Positions 52,614-63,818 of a DNA stretch of 64,000 nucleotides are shown here, piece after piece. The stretch covers positions 186,001 through 250,000 of the forward strand of contig JAIXMQ010000040.1 of assembly GCA_025716855.1 (NCBI GenBank). The letters are read 5' to 3'. This DNA is from Pilaira anomala (taxonomy: Eukaryota; Mucoromycota; Mucoromycetes; Mucorales; Mucoraceae). Below the pieces are notes generated by a model. That model ran no database searches and had not been told where the DNA came from. It was given only the letters and a program-made list of their open reading frames with translations. Both the position numbers and the translations under genes were made by a program. Position 1 is the stretch's first letter, and every line of letters begins with the position of its first letter.

Positions 52614-53485
52614 TTTGAGGTTTGTAAAAAAAGATAGAAAAAATATAAATAAAATAAAATCAGTTCCCCGACCAGTGCGTTCGCGTTGTAATGATGCACG
52701 TTATTAAGATTGACTTAAAAGCACACGGACTAAAATAATTTCAAACATTTACACTAAAAAACAATGGCTCCTTTTTATTGTAGCAGTAGTTTCCTAAACC
52801 GAAAATGCTGAATGGAATGAGAATATCATATAAAATGTTGCTATCTGGTTGCAAAGTAGGTGGATTATTTTTAAAATAGATAGTTTGCTTGAAAAAGACG
52901 TGAATCCATCATAAGTTTCTTAAGGTAGTACATAACTAGTTAAATCATGAGAAATTATAAGCACTTACAAGATGTACAATTCATATTCCATATATTTACA
53001 TGTTATTTCTTGGACTTTAAATAACTACTACTATACAATACTATATATAAGTACAGAGGTATTTCGTCATAAATAAAAAAGGCATCTTGTACGACAACTA
53101 CAATAGAATAATAATTATACACTTTTATACAGTAAAATTATACTGGCTGGTGTACTGAGAATCATTTTAAATTACATCATGCGATGTAAGAAACTAACAT
53201 TTTAAATTAATATCTTGTTTGACCGCAGCAGATGAACAAGAAAGACCTTCTTCTGGTTACTGCGGCTAAAAAAAGACGTGACCTGCTTTTTTTTTCGTTT
53301 TTAAAAATAATACTTTTGTTGAAGCTGCATTTCATGATTATGAAAGAGCTATTATTTCTTTGTTTCTTCGTGCTGTTATACTGATTTGCAGGATATTAAA
53401 TGAAATGTCAAACTATATTTGTGTGACCATCGATGAAAGAGGTACATTTTCACTTTCTGATCTAAATTTTTTCGTGTTATAAGAA

Positions 53486-53522
<37 letters not shown>

Positions 53523-53702
53523 ACACTAGCAGAATCAAACAGCTCTAATAAATATGATGTTGAAGGTTGTATGTATCTTGATTCAACTATATAAAAAAAG
53601 GGCAGTTATAAAGTTTAACTACCGCTGTTTTGAAGTACAAAAGTTCTTTTCGAAAAAAAAACAAAAAAAAACTTTCTTCTTCTTCTTTAGATATTATAAA
53701 TT
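52614..53702. other. Divergent spacer between VPS68 and EFL1 with one coding fragment
   Basis: Mostly AT-rich. At 53312-53482 a plus-strand frame reads TFVEAAFHDYERAIISLFLR...EMSNYICVTIDERGTFSLSD and stops; it looks like an isolated degraded exon of unknown origin. A GA repeat lies near 53489-53518. Confidence 0.45.
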
Positions 53703-56700
53703 ATGCCAGCTATATCCCCTGCACAAATTGCTTTGCTACAACGCAATACAAAGAATATTAGAAATATTTGTATTCTTGCTCATGTTGATCATGGCAAGAC
53801 TACCTTGTCTGATTCACTTTTAGCGACTAATGGTATTATTTCTTCGAAAATGGCAGGAAAAGTAAGATACCTCGACTCTCGTGAAGATGAGCAAGAAAGA
53901 GGAATCACAATGGAATCCAGTGCCATTAGTTTATATTTTAAATTGGTGAAAAGCGTAGACGCAGCTAAAGGTTTGATTTATAAGAAAAACTTTTTTTATT
54001 TATTTATTTCTTCTTATACTGAACAACAACAACTTTTTTTTTTTTTTTTTTCGTCTACTCTAGATCAACCTAAAACTGTAGAAAGTGAATATCTTATTAA
54101 TTTAATTGATTCACCTGGTCATGTTGATTTCTCTTCTGAAGTATCTACTGCATCGCGTTTATGTGATGGTGGTCTTGTATTAATTGATGTAGTTGAAGGT
54201 GTTTGCACACAGGTAAAAAAAAAAAGTAACAAAACAATGAAACAAATAATTAATGCAAAAAATAACGATAAGACAATTTCTGTCTTACGTCAAGCTTGGA
54301 TTGATAAGGTTCGACCAGTATTAGTTTTTAATAAAATGGATCGATTGATTGTAGAATTACAAATGACACCTCATGAAGCTTATATTCATATTAATAAGAT
54401 TTTGGAACAAGTCAATGCAGTAATGGCTACTTTTTTCACTGGAGATTTGATGGAAAGTGAAGCTAGAAAAATGACAGATGAAAACAAATCTGCAAACGAA
54501 GAAGAGGAATTTGATGCAAATAAAATTTACGATTGGAGTGTAGAAGAGCGTGATGATTCTGATATTTATTTTGATCCTGCTAAAGGAAATGTCATCTTCT
54601 CTAGTGCAGCTGATGGTTGGGCTTTTAGGTAAGAATATATATATATATGTAACAAAAATAAGATTTACTTATATAACATCTTGTAGAGTTCAACAATTCG
54701 CTTCACTTTATGCAAAGAAACTTGGATTCAAAGAACAAGTTTTACAAAAATGTTTATGGGGTGAATACTATTTTGATCCCAAGGCTAAGCGTGTTATTTT
54801 ACCAAAGCATTTAAAAGGTAGAAACTTGAAGCCCATGTTTGTTCAATTCGTACTTGAAAATATTTGGGCCGTATATGGAAGTGTTGTGATTGAACCGTAA
54901 GTATAAATGATGTAGTCTAATTTTAAAATTACAACTTCTAATATGTTCTATAGTGATCGTGAGCGAGTTGAAAAGATTGTAGGTGCTTTAAAGATTAAGG
55001 TCTTGCCTAGAGATTTACGCTCTCGTGATCCTAATATCTTACTTTCTGCTATCTTTTCTCAATGGCTTCCACTTTCTACTTGTGTTCTTTTAGCAATCAT
55101 TGGCCAATTACCACCTCCCAAGGACGCTCAACGTGTACGTCTTCCCAAGATGCTTTATCCCAACATTCATCGTAAGGACAGTGAAGCTCTTGAACCTACT
55201 AATGAAGTTGAAAAAGCACTTTATAGCTGTGATATCTCTGAAAATGCTCCCATGGTTGCCTATGTTAGTAAAATGTTTGCTGTTCCTGTAGAATTCTTAC
55301 CTGAGCATAGACGTAAACAAATGACTGCTGAAGAAATGCGTGAGCGTGGTCAAAAGCAAAGAGAACTTCGTGCTGCTCGTGCTTCATTAGATCAATCAGG
55401 TGAAGGTATTCCTTTAAATGCAGACGGATCTTTACTTTCAGAACAGATTGAAGAATTAGAAGAGGAAGAAGTACCAGCAGAAGAATTAAAGGGTGAAAGC
55501 TTAATTGGGTTTGCTCGTATCTATAGTGGTACCATTCGTGTCGGACAAAAGTTATATGTATTGGGTCCCAAATATGATCCCAGGCATCCCAAGAAACATA
55601 TTAGTGAAATCACTGTTAAGAGTCTTTATCTTATTATGGGTCGCGATTTAGAGTTATTGGATGAAGTTTGTGCTGGTAATGTATTCGGTATTGGTGGATT
55701 AGAAGGTCATATTCTCAAGAATGGTACTTTGGCTAGCACCACTGAAAATGTACGTAACATGGCTGGTGTCGAAATGCAAAGTTCACCTATTGTACGTGTA
55801 GCTCTTGAGCCTGAGGATCCTACTGAGATGGATAAACTTGTAGAAGGTCTTCGTCTTTTGAATCAAGCAGATCCTTGTGTTGAAGTGATGGTTCAAGAAA
55901 CAGGGGAACATGTCATTTTAACCGCTGGTGAACTTCATTTGGAAAGATGCTTACGTGATTTGAAAGAACGTTTTGCTAAAATTGAAATTCATGCATCTGA
56001 ACCTATCGTTCCCTTTAGAGAAAGTATTGTACGTGCCGATCTTCCAATGAACAAAGAAAAGGATGGCGTTAGTGTACCTCGTGGCCTTTCCGAAATCAAA
56101 ATTAACTCTAAATTCTTAACACTTAAAGTACAAACTGTACCATTACCTACTAATGTTACTGAATTTTTGACGAAGCATGCTGCTTCCATCAAATCAGTTG
56201 TAGAAGAAAAGTTGGCTAAAAAGAGTAACAAAACTGAAGATGAAGAAGCAGTTGAAAATGCTGGAAATGCTTCTCATGGTGATATCAATAGATTACTTTC
56301 CGCAGAGGAACTTGAAAGATTATTAAAGGAGGAATTTGCCAAAGCCAAGAAAGAAGGCGGTCCTTTTGCTCATTACTGGGATGATGTTGTTGATCATATA
56401 TGGGCTTTCGGTCCTCGTCGTATTGGCTCCAACTTATTGATTAACCGTATCCCTGGTTACGTTAGAAAACCATTTTTCCAAGTTGATTCTAAAAAGAGTA
56501 CAGAAGTCGCCGGCGATCATGCTGATGAAGTGCTTAAGGTAGAAGAAGACACTAGCGCTCTTTCTATTTTGGATGTCGATTTCCATATTCACACTGGTTT
56601 CCAATTGACCACTTTAACTGGACCTTTGTGTGCTGAACCCATGACTGGTGTTTGTTATATCGTTCAAGGTGTTGAAGTCCATCCTGAAGAATTAGTTTCT

Positions 56701-57417
56701 TCCAATGGTGAAACTGTCGATGGTATGCGATTATAAAAGAAAAAAAATGATAGCACATGTTAACTAACATATAATCATTTTTAAAAACAGTTCGATCAAA
56801 GCTTCATATTATCCAAGGTCAAGTTATTTCTGCTGCCAAGGAAGCTTACAAACAAGGTTTCCTTGATTGGTCACCCCGTTTATTGTTAGCAATGTACTCT
56901 TGTGATATCCAAGCTAATGCCGAAGTATTGGGTCGCGTTTATGGTGTCATTGCCAAGCGTAAGGGTAAAATTATATCTGAAGATTTGAAGGATGGTACTT
57001 CGTTCTGGCAAATCAATTCGTTATTACCTGTAATTGAAAGTTTTGGTTTTTCTGATGGTAAAGTATTTATAAAAACAGCTCAATCATATATCGATGTACT
57101 TATTACTCTCAATAGAAATTCGTAAGAGAACTTCAGGTGCTGCTAGTCCTCAACTTGTGTTTAATGGATTTGAGATGCTTGACGAGGACCCTTTCTGGGT
57201 TCCTACAACTGAAGAAGAATTAGAAGATTTAGGTGAAAAGGCAGATAAAGAGAATTTAGCTAAGAAGTATATGGATACTGTTAGAAAGAGAAAGGTAGTA
57301 TTTATAAGAAAAATACGGTAACATATCTGATTAACTAACATATATTTTTAGGGTATGTTTGTTCAAAAGAAATTGGTTGAACATGCTGAGAAACAAAGCA
57401 CTTTAAAGAAGAACTAA
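53703..57417 (+). CDS. EFL1: Ribosome assembly GTPase EFL1 (Ria1), EF-2-like
   Basis: Eight exons (53703-53970, 54064-54212, 54273-54628, 54687-54896, 54954-56722, 56791-57057, 57116-57294, 57352-57417) give 1,087 aa. EFL1 works with Sdo1 in the cytoplasm to release Tif6 from pre-60S subunits. The G domain shows AHVDHGKTT (residues 26-34), the switch [22 protein letters not shown] and FNKMDRL. It is EFL1 rather than EF-2 because a long acidic insertion ([20 protein letters not shown]...) interrupts the G domain, the diphthamide loop of EF-2 is absent, and the C-terminus is the EFL1 type [20 protein letters not shown]. The [15 protein letters not shown] motif is present. The acceptor before exon 3 (AACGATAAG) is weak in pyrimidines but required by the frame. 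Confidence 0.94.
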
Positions 57418-57437
57418 ATATTTTGTACATAAATAAA

Positions 57438-57886
57438 TTAATAAACATATCCGCTGCTAACATCTGGTATATCATTATCTTTGACTTCTTTTCTTTCCTC
57501 ATCAACTCCGATTTCGCTATTTATTATCTTTTCAAGCTTGTCTTCGGGGTTTCCCTTGTTACTAAAAAACATTGGAAAGTGTAATGATTACAACCTGGAT
57601 TTGAGGGAAAAAAGAAAGACATAAGTGCCAAATAATCCTTGATATATAACCATTCTTTTACAAAGAATAGTGTTTTATAAAGAGCAGTTTGTCGCGTCTC
57701 TTTTTTTTCTACAATGATTCTTATTTTTACACTTGAAATGAACGCTTTCCTCTCTTTTTTAATTTCTTCGGAATGAAGTTGCGCTTTTTCTTTAAACTTC
57801 AACAATTAAACTTTTTTATATATTTTTTATATAGTTCGAGTTACTAAAAACGTTTATAATAAATGAATGTACCTGTCATGAGGCAT
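57438..57886 (-). CDS. Small Lys/Arg-rich protein, possible 24-nt intron
   Basis: Model on the minus strand: 57886-57873, 57796-57733, 57708-57662, 57561-57438, giving 82 aa. The first half is very basic (SLKKKRNFIPKKLKKRGKRS, KKKRRDKLLF) and the second half acidic (NKGNPEDKLEKIINSEIG, RKEVKDNDIPDV), ending SSGYVY. Three junctions have ordinary introns. The second would remove only 24 nt (GTGTAA...TTGTAG), three in-frame stops wide, and leaves the same frame on both sides. The composition suits a nucleolar or ribosome-associated protein, but I recognise no family. The stop is 20 bp from that of EFL1, matching the tight convergent spacing seen elsewhere here. The last exon is well supported; the first exons less so. 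Confidence 0.45.
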
Positions 57887-58533
57887 CGTGTTAAGTTATA
57901 ATTGTGGATGAACTGCCCAATCTTCACAATAAACAAACAAACTTTGTAATACAAATTTAGCCTATTTATTAGACTATGACTATAAAATAAGAGCTTTGAT
58001 TGATTATATGAGCTCCTAGTAATCGTCCTACAAATTCACCTTATTTAAGATTCTATATTCGAGGATAGGATGTTGTATACATGTTTCATGTATATGGGAA
58101 TCTTTATTTGGACTGATTTTTTCTCTGTGCTTTAAATATTTATTCTCTGGACTGATTTTTGTTTTTTTTTTACTACTTTTTACTGTTTGGACTGATTTTT
58201 TTTTTGTGGGCAATACAGTGTCTCCACTCTCAAATCGTACATTTTTTGAACTTGGTAGTACATTTCTCGAAAATAAAATGAAACATTCAACCAATTAGTT
58301 TCGAACAGAATTTGAACTTGATTTGGAGCACTTCTCAAACTTAAATTGGAATTTCATTGTGAACATTATTATTCACCTCTTAAATTTTCTCGGCACCTTG
58401 GACGAACAGATATCCTGTAATGAAAGATATTTATCTTATCATAGATAATTCCTCAATTCATTCATCGAGTGAAGTAAGTTAGATGGTAGAGAATAAAAAC
58501 AAAGACTATAAATGCGTGCATCTCCCCCCATAA

Positions 58534-58741
58534 TATCCAGAAATGAATCCAATTGAGCAATTCTGGGATATTGTTAAGCATAAACATAAAGCGTAATAAA
58601 CTTATGAAGTTTGGAACACTCGCACAAAGAGTAACTGAAGCATGTAATCAAGTCCCTCTATCTCAACTTGTTAACATTACTCAACATTCTAAAAATCTTT
58701 TCGAAAACTGCTCAAATAAAGTCCCTCTACTACTTAATTGA
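58534..58741 (+). mobile_element. Tc1/mariner transposase C-terminal fragment
   Basis: YPEMNPIEQFWDIVKHKHKA is the conserved end of the DDE_3 domain, where the third catalytic acid is the Glu in NPIEQFW. After a frameshift the helical tail continues KLMKFGTLAQRVTEACNQVP...LVNITQHSKNLFENC. Nothing of the N-terminal DNA-binding region is visible, so this is a truncated copy. Confidence 0.72.
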
Positions 58742-59056
58742 ACATCAGATATAGTTTTTATTGTAATAGAAGGAGAGTTACTATGTAAAATTATGGCTGT
58801 TCATTCGATGGTACTTTTTCTTTTTCGAGAAAGACGATAGCTTTCAGAAGAAAGCCATGTTGCTGACGGGATTGGTGTGTTTTGGTGATTGTTTTTTGCA
58901 GTTTTAATTATAGACAATTCTGCTTTCGTACTGGTTTCAAAGGCAATGTTCTGTTTAAATAACACAGAAAACTTAGCTCGAGTTGCACTGTTTGATTATT
59001 ATTAAATCCATTCTTACTTTTAATTGTACGATACTGGAAATGATGAGCGGGAGGAA

Positions 59057-59371
59057 TTATAGTCTTTCCACATTTCTGAACAATTTCACCTTTGAGACCT
59101 TAACCATCCGATATAGCTTAGGAGATTTCGTATCCATATAGTAGGTGAATATGTCATCTCCTTGACAGATGATGCCACAAACAGCGTGATTTGGAACTCG
59201 ATGGAAAACAAGATCATTGTAGGTAATTCGCATTTGCTTGCAAAGTTTTACTCTATCTGATTCTATTGCCGAGTAATTGGTCGATTTTTTGAACTCGCCA
59301 ATCACCAAGATGCACTTCATATTAATAGATATGGAATAGATCATGAAATCCGGCCTAAACTTTGAATTTTC
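59057..59371 (-). pseudogene. Fragment of uncharacterised family with PD-(D/E)XK signature
   Basis: The minus-strand reading NSKFRPDFMIYSISINMKCI then LVIGEFKKSTNYSAIESDRV, QMRITYNDLVFHRVPNHAVC, GIICQGDDIFTYYMDTKSPK and LYRMVKVSKVKLFRNVERL ends at a stop. P-D-F followed 13 residues later by E-F-K between hydrophobic strands fits the PD-(D/E)XK nuclease core, and the following GIICQGDDIFTYYMD strand is also typical. A stop closes the frame just upstream (near 59372), so the N-terminus is missing or shifted. It appears related in layout to the broken gene at 23316. Confidence 0.55.
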
Positions 59372-59946
59372 TTAAGCTCTCCATTCGCCCTATATAAATA
59401 CTGGACGACTTCCAAAATTCGTGTTAAAAAAAAAAGTGTTTAGATCGGTTTTTTAAATAAATTTCAAATTTAAACTCAAAGGGAGGAGTGAGTAAACTAC
59501 CCAAAATCTACTCACTTCCCAGCCAAATCTAACAACCCCCCTCCTCCCCCCTCGTTAGATTTTTAAAAAGTGAGTAAAAAAAAAAAATCTTTTATTTTTG
59601 TCTTTGACGTTTGTGAGGCTCTCCCTCCACCTCAGAGTCCACCTTCGTATCCTTTTCTTGCTCTTGTCGACTTTCTGATGTTCGCAAGAACTACATGTAA
59701 GTTTAAAAAAAGGTCATTAAGTGGTATGAACCAAATTAGAACAGTCTATTATAATAAATGGCAGCAAACGAACAGCGATATGCTCTTCTAAACGCTTTTT
59801 TTATTCTAACAAATTATGAAATTTGGAAGTCATTTTTTTTACTCATGAGTAAACGTCGGAGTGGTCACTTGGGGGGATCAGTGTAACTATGAGTAGATTT
59901 GGTTTAAACATGAATTTTGGAAGTCGTCCACTTATTAATACGTTGT

Positions 59947-59948
<2 letters not shown>

Positions 59949-59992
<44 letters not shown>
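59949..59992. repeat. T44 homopolymer
   Basis: 44 consecutive T, no adjacent gene. Confidence 0.9.
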
Positions 59993-59993
<1 letters not shown>

Positions 59994-60107
59994 GTATTCA
60001 CCATATAGTTAAAATCGAAATGATGGTTGTCAACAGAAACTATAAAACCGAAACCCTTACTGGTCAAACGTCAGAAATACTTGTGCAAGAAAAGTTAGAG
60101 TACAATA

Positions 60108-60410
60108 ACATTTCCAAAGCTATTTGAAAGAAATTGAGAGATTTCTGATATTAACTTCAAGGAAGCTTATGATGTTATTCCTCATCATTGTTACATTCGC
60201 GATACGTTGTTCAGATCGTTTTTGTATCTTGCTCATGATATTTGTTGGATGACTGTTTGTGGGTATTCTACCAACTTATTTGATATGATTCCGTATTCTT
60301 CTGCTCGTGTACTTGATTGATCTATTTATTGGATGTGTCAAGACACCTTTTTCTTTGGCCTTTGGACTCTTGGTCACGAATGTGGTCATTTAGCTTTCAG
60401 TCCTTCCAAG
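60108..60410 (+). pseudogene. Truncated delta-12 fatty acid desaturase
   Basis: The reading TFPKLFERN, a stop, then DINFKEAYDVIPHHCYIRDT, LFRSFLYLAHDI, later a second stop (near 60318), and QDTFFFGLWTLGHECGHLAF then SPSK matches the N-terminal third of fungal oleate delta-12 desaturases, including the first histidine box HECGH. The similarity stops at about 60410 and T25 follows; the other two histidine boxes are absent. With two stops and a truncated end it is a dead fragment, probably of a duplicated copy. A functional gene is expected elsewhere in the genome. Confidence 0.72.
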
Positions 60411-61472
60411 ATAATCTCTTTTTTTTTTTTTTTTTTTTTTTTTTTGACGGCATGGATACTCTTTTAAATCTGTATAGTAAATAAGCATAGTTAAAATCCA
60501 TTTTTTTTTATTAGTTAGATTTTAATTCATACAAGGGTAGTAGAGATGCTCTTTGCTTAACTGTATTCCTTTCAGTATAGTCTGTGAAAAAGAAATATAA
60601 ATACCCCTCTCAAACAATAGAATAGATACAATTTCTCTCTCTCGCACCTTTACTCATACACTTTTTACTCTAATAAAAATATTGCAAACAGCCTCAAACT
60701 ATTTTATTGGCTTTCCTCTATATTACTATTATATAATCATGACATCTCAAATATGTCTTTTAAAAATTGGGGAATTTATTATCGTAAGTAGTTGAAGCAG
60801 TATTTTTTTAGGTTGATCAAATTATAGTATTGCCTGACCTGCTTTCGATAATTAGTTAACTATCGTAGGCTTCAACGTGTTCGAGTATCAACAGACAACA
60901 GATATCTTGAGTAAGATCTACAATAACATTTAAGCATATGAGTTTGTTGCCTGAATTATGATGATCATCTATACTCAACGACTTTGCAAACACCAACTAT
61001 ACTATTTAAACCCGCAAAAGGAGAGTTGTTCTCTCTCTAAAAAAAAAAAGATACGTATGAAATCATGTTATTTTTATGAACATGATAAAGTTTATCTTTT
61101 TCCTTACTTCATCATAAGCGATAATGCGTGTACACAACCTATTAATAGCTGATTGCATCTCGATAACTTAGTTACGTACATGTCTACACCTAATTCATAA
61201 ATATGTATTAAACAATAAATATTTATTCACAGGTTACGAGCATTTAGCACCTACCTTAAAAAAAAATAGCAATTGATACTACATACTCTTTCAGTTATCA
61301 CTAATGGTTATCAAAACTTAAAAAATGGTTTCGATTTCTTTCTCTCCTCAGAATAAACCATGTATTCCGAAGGATATTAACTTATTGACAGGTGACGTTA
61401 TACTTGATAAATGGGTTACACGGGTCTTTTCCCTTTGATCATTTGGGAACGAAAATGCGAAGACATGTGATA

Positions 61473-61545
<73 letters not shown>

Positions 61546-62121
61546 TTAATTTATTTTCGTATTTATTTAAAAAAAAATGACATTTTTTTTTTTTTTTACA
61601 TTGTGATAGCTTGAGCCGCAACTTTGAATTTTTTTTGTAAACAGAGTCGTTCACGTTTAAAATAAGCAGTCAGAGGTATACCTGCATCATTTTAGAAGTT
61701 TACAAATAAAGAAGTATTGAATATTATATTCTCAGTAACAAAACAATTAAACTATAGAGTCGATCAAAAACTTGTTCTAAATAGAAGAATAAAGACTGAT
61801 AGTTAAAATATTTTTTTTCGAGTCGGGCAAGTATGATCAGTAACATGCTTTTATTAGTTAACCTCGTAAAGCATATCATAGATCACTTAATATTGAGTTA
61901 CCAAATTAAATAAAATTTCAGTGAGGTAAAAAGAAACAGGTGAATCGTCATAACTATCTCATTTATGCATTTATTCAGATGTACATGCAACCCACCTTTT
62001 TTTTTTTTTTTTTTTTTTTGAGAAAAAAGTAATGATAAACTGCATATAAGTAAAAATACAATTTTGTTGGGTTATTTTCCTTTTCTTTATTTTTCTTTTC
62101 TCCGAATCCAACTATATAAAA
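60411..62121. other. Intergenic with long T tracts
   Basis: Holds T25 (about 60421-60445), T67 (61477-61543) and T21 (about 61998-62019). A TATA-like run near 60595 and ATG at 60739 look like an old promoter but the frame ends after a few codons. A 37-codon frame near 61325-61438 (MVSISFSPQNKPCIPKDINL...) is unassigned. Confidence 0.5.
61477..61543. repeat. T67 homopolymer
   Basis: 67 consecutive T, the longest T run on the plus strand here. Confidence 0.88.
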
Positions 62122-62814
62122 ATGATTTCATTATTCTATATCATCTTGGTGATAGCTGTTTTATCAGTGAATAATGTCTCAGCTGGGGTAATTCAATGGT
62201 ACTCAAGTAGTTACAAAAGTATCTTAGGAAAATCTCTTAATAGCTATACTGAAGGCAATGTCATAAACTGTGGAGGTAATTAAGTTATGTCATTATTTGG
62301 TGCAAAAAAAAAATCTCAATGTTTTTGTTATACTTCTAGGAGAACTTAGTGATATATTAAATATTAATTCTATATCCTACAGCCCAACTATAATGACAGC
62401 CGGCTCCGATTTTACATTGAAAGCTTCAGGAGAATTACGTGAGAATTTGATAGAAGGCGCTTATGTGCATGTGTTCTTGAATTATGGTAAGACCACGTTA
62501 GTATCTAGAACTGACGATATTTGCCAGCATCTCGAGAGAAAAGAAGGGAATAGTATTAAATGCCCTGTTGAGAAAGGTTTGTTAAAAATCTCTCAGAACT
62601 TTACTCTTCCTATAAGTACACCCTCTGTGAGTATATAAAAAAAGGGCACATCGATAATTATATGTGGGTGATCTAATATTTTAATTTTATGTATATACAG
62701 GGCCAATATGACTTAACAATCATTGGACATAATGGTGACCATTCACCTATTGGGTGTCTTAATGCACAAGTATGGGTTAATCCTGGTAGCTACATAGACG
62801 CCAAAAATAATTAA
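62122..62814 (+). CDS. Secreted ML-domain lipid-binding protein
   Basis: Three exons (62122-62275, 62340-62626, 62701-62814) give 184 aa. The signal peptide MISLFYIILVIAVLSVNNVSA is cleaved probably before GVIQWYSS. The mature protein fits the ML (MD-2-related lipid-recognition) family, as in fungal phosphatidylglycerol/phosphatidylinositol transfer proteins and NPC2: an early Cys (VINCGG), strands ISYSPTIMTAGSDFTLKASG, then DDICQHLER, SIKCPVEKG and GCLNAQVWV carrying the remaining Cys. Such proteins bind single lipids in a beta-sandwich. The intron positions match those of the partner gene at 63065, one intron after the first Cys and another between the later strands, so they are duplicates. 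Confidence 0.82.
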
Positions 62815-63064
62815 TATCCGCAAATCACAAATAAAATTCACTAACACTGATCTAATTGTATATACATAAATGCAAAAGAAATAGTTTTTCACATACTGAA
62901 TGAATTAATAAAGTAATAAAGCTTTGCAAAATTTGAATAATAATGAAGGGACGAATTATAGCTTGCTAATACACTTTATTTAAAAACAAGGAATACATAT
63001 TTCAGCAATACACGTGAATATTTAGTTATGTATGGTCATTTCAAGTTGTACAAAAGGTAATGAT

Positions 63065-63818
63065 TCAGTCAGATTCTGCCAATTGTAAAAATCTGTTAGA
63101 GGGGTGAGCTCTGAAATCGACGGTGACATCAAGACAGGCTAAGTCATTTTCATCGGCAGTGTATGCATTTACTAATACTCTAAATTTTCCCTATTGCAAA
63201 TAAAATTATGAATTACCATTCTTGAAGCACTTGATACTACTTACTTTTGGTATTTCTTTAGGCAAAGACACTTTTTGAATTAGCTATATTAATAGAATAT
63301 ATTAAATTATTTGAATCTGAAACCACATCTTTTAGTTAAATACTCACTGCTAAGTAGCCTTGGTTAATAGGACATTGAAGTGCGATTTCATCTTCTTTCT
63401 TTTGTAATTCATCACAGATATCGAATTTTTTTTTCAATAATGTCACAACACCAAGCTTTACTATAACATTTGCTGTGGCACCTGGTAAAACTGTTTCATC
63501 TAAAGTTCCGCTTGCCTCTATGGTTAGTTCAGCACCTGGTGTGACGAAATCAGGTGTAATTTTGATATTGTCAATGTGTAATACGTAATTACTAGAGCCT
63601 ATACATTTAGTTCAGTTGGTTTACTAACAAAAAAAAAACATTGGTACACATTTCTTTAATAACTTACTACAATCCTTAATCCATACATTTGATTTGCCAG
63701 CTCTGTTGAGATAATACGATGGCTTATAAGATTGACTTGACCAAGATACTAGTCCGGCTAAAACTATATTAGAAAATAATATGAAAATTAAGCTGACGGT
63801 ACAAGCAAGAAATTTCAT
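63065..63818 (-). CDS. Secreted ML-domain lipid-binding protein, paralog
   Basis: Four exons on the minus strand (63818-63668, 63598-63348, 63283-63245, 63190-63065) give 188 aa. Signal peptide MKFLACTVSLIFILFSNIVLA, then GLVSWSSQSYKP parallel to GVIQWYSSSYKS in the neighbour. Further matching blocks: IKITPDFVTPGAELTIEASG, FDICDELQKKEDEIALQCPI, and DLACLDVTVDF. The C-terminus is longer than in the neighbour (HPSNRFLQLAESD). It has one extra intron splitting off the 39-nt exon LIQKVSLPKEIPK. The two genes are convergent with 250 bp between stops. A longer in-frame start upstream is unlikely because the signal peptide begins at 63818. Confidence 0.82.

Larger units (their letters stand above)
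57887..60107. other. Relic-rich intergenic region
   Basis: No intact gene. Contains the Tc1/mariner fragment (58534-58741), the nuclease-like fragment (59057-59371 minus), T44 (59949-59992), a C-rich run near 59537-59551, and a repeated GGACTGATTTTT motif (near 58109, 58149 and 58187). Confidence 0.55.

Noticed and set aside
61325..61438. 37-codon frame resembling the start of an arrestin-like protein
   Set aside because: Too short and the resemblance is vague; no continuation found.
63606..63622. tRNA-like TTAGTTCAGTTGGT
   Set aside because: Lies in an intron of the ML gene; no B box or acceptor stem.
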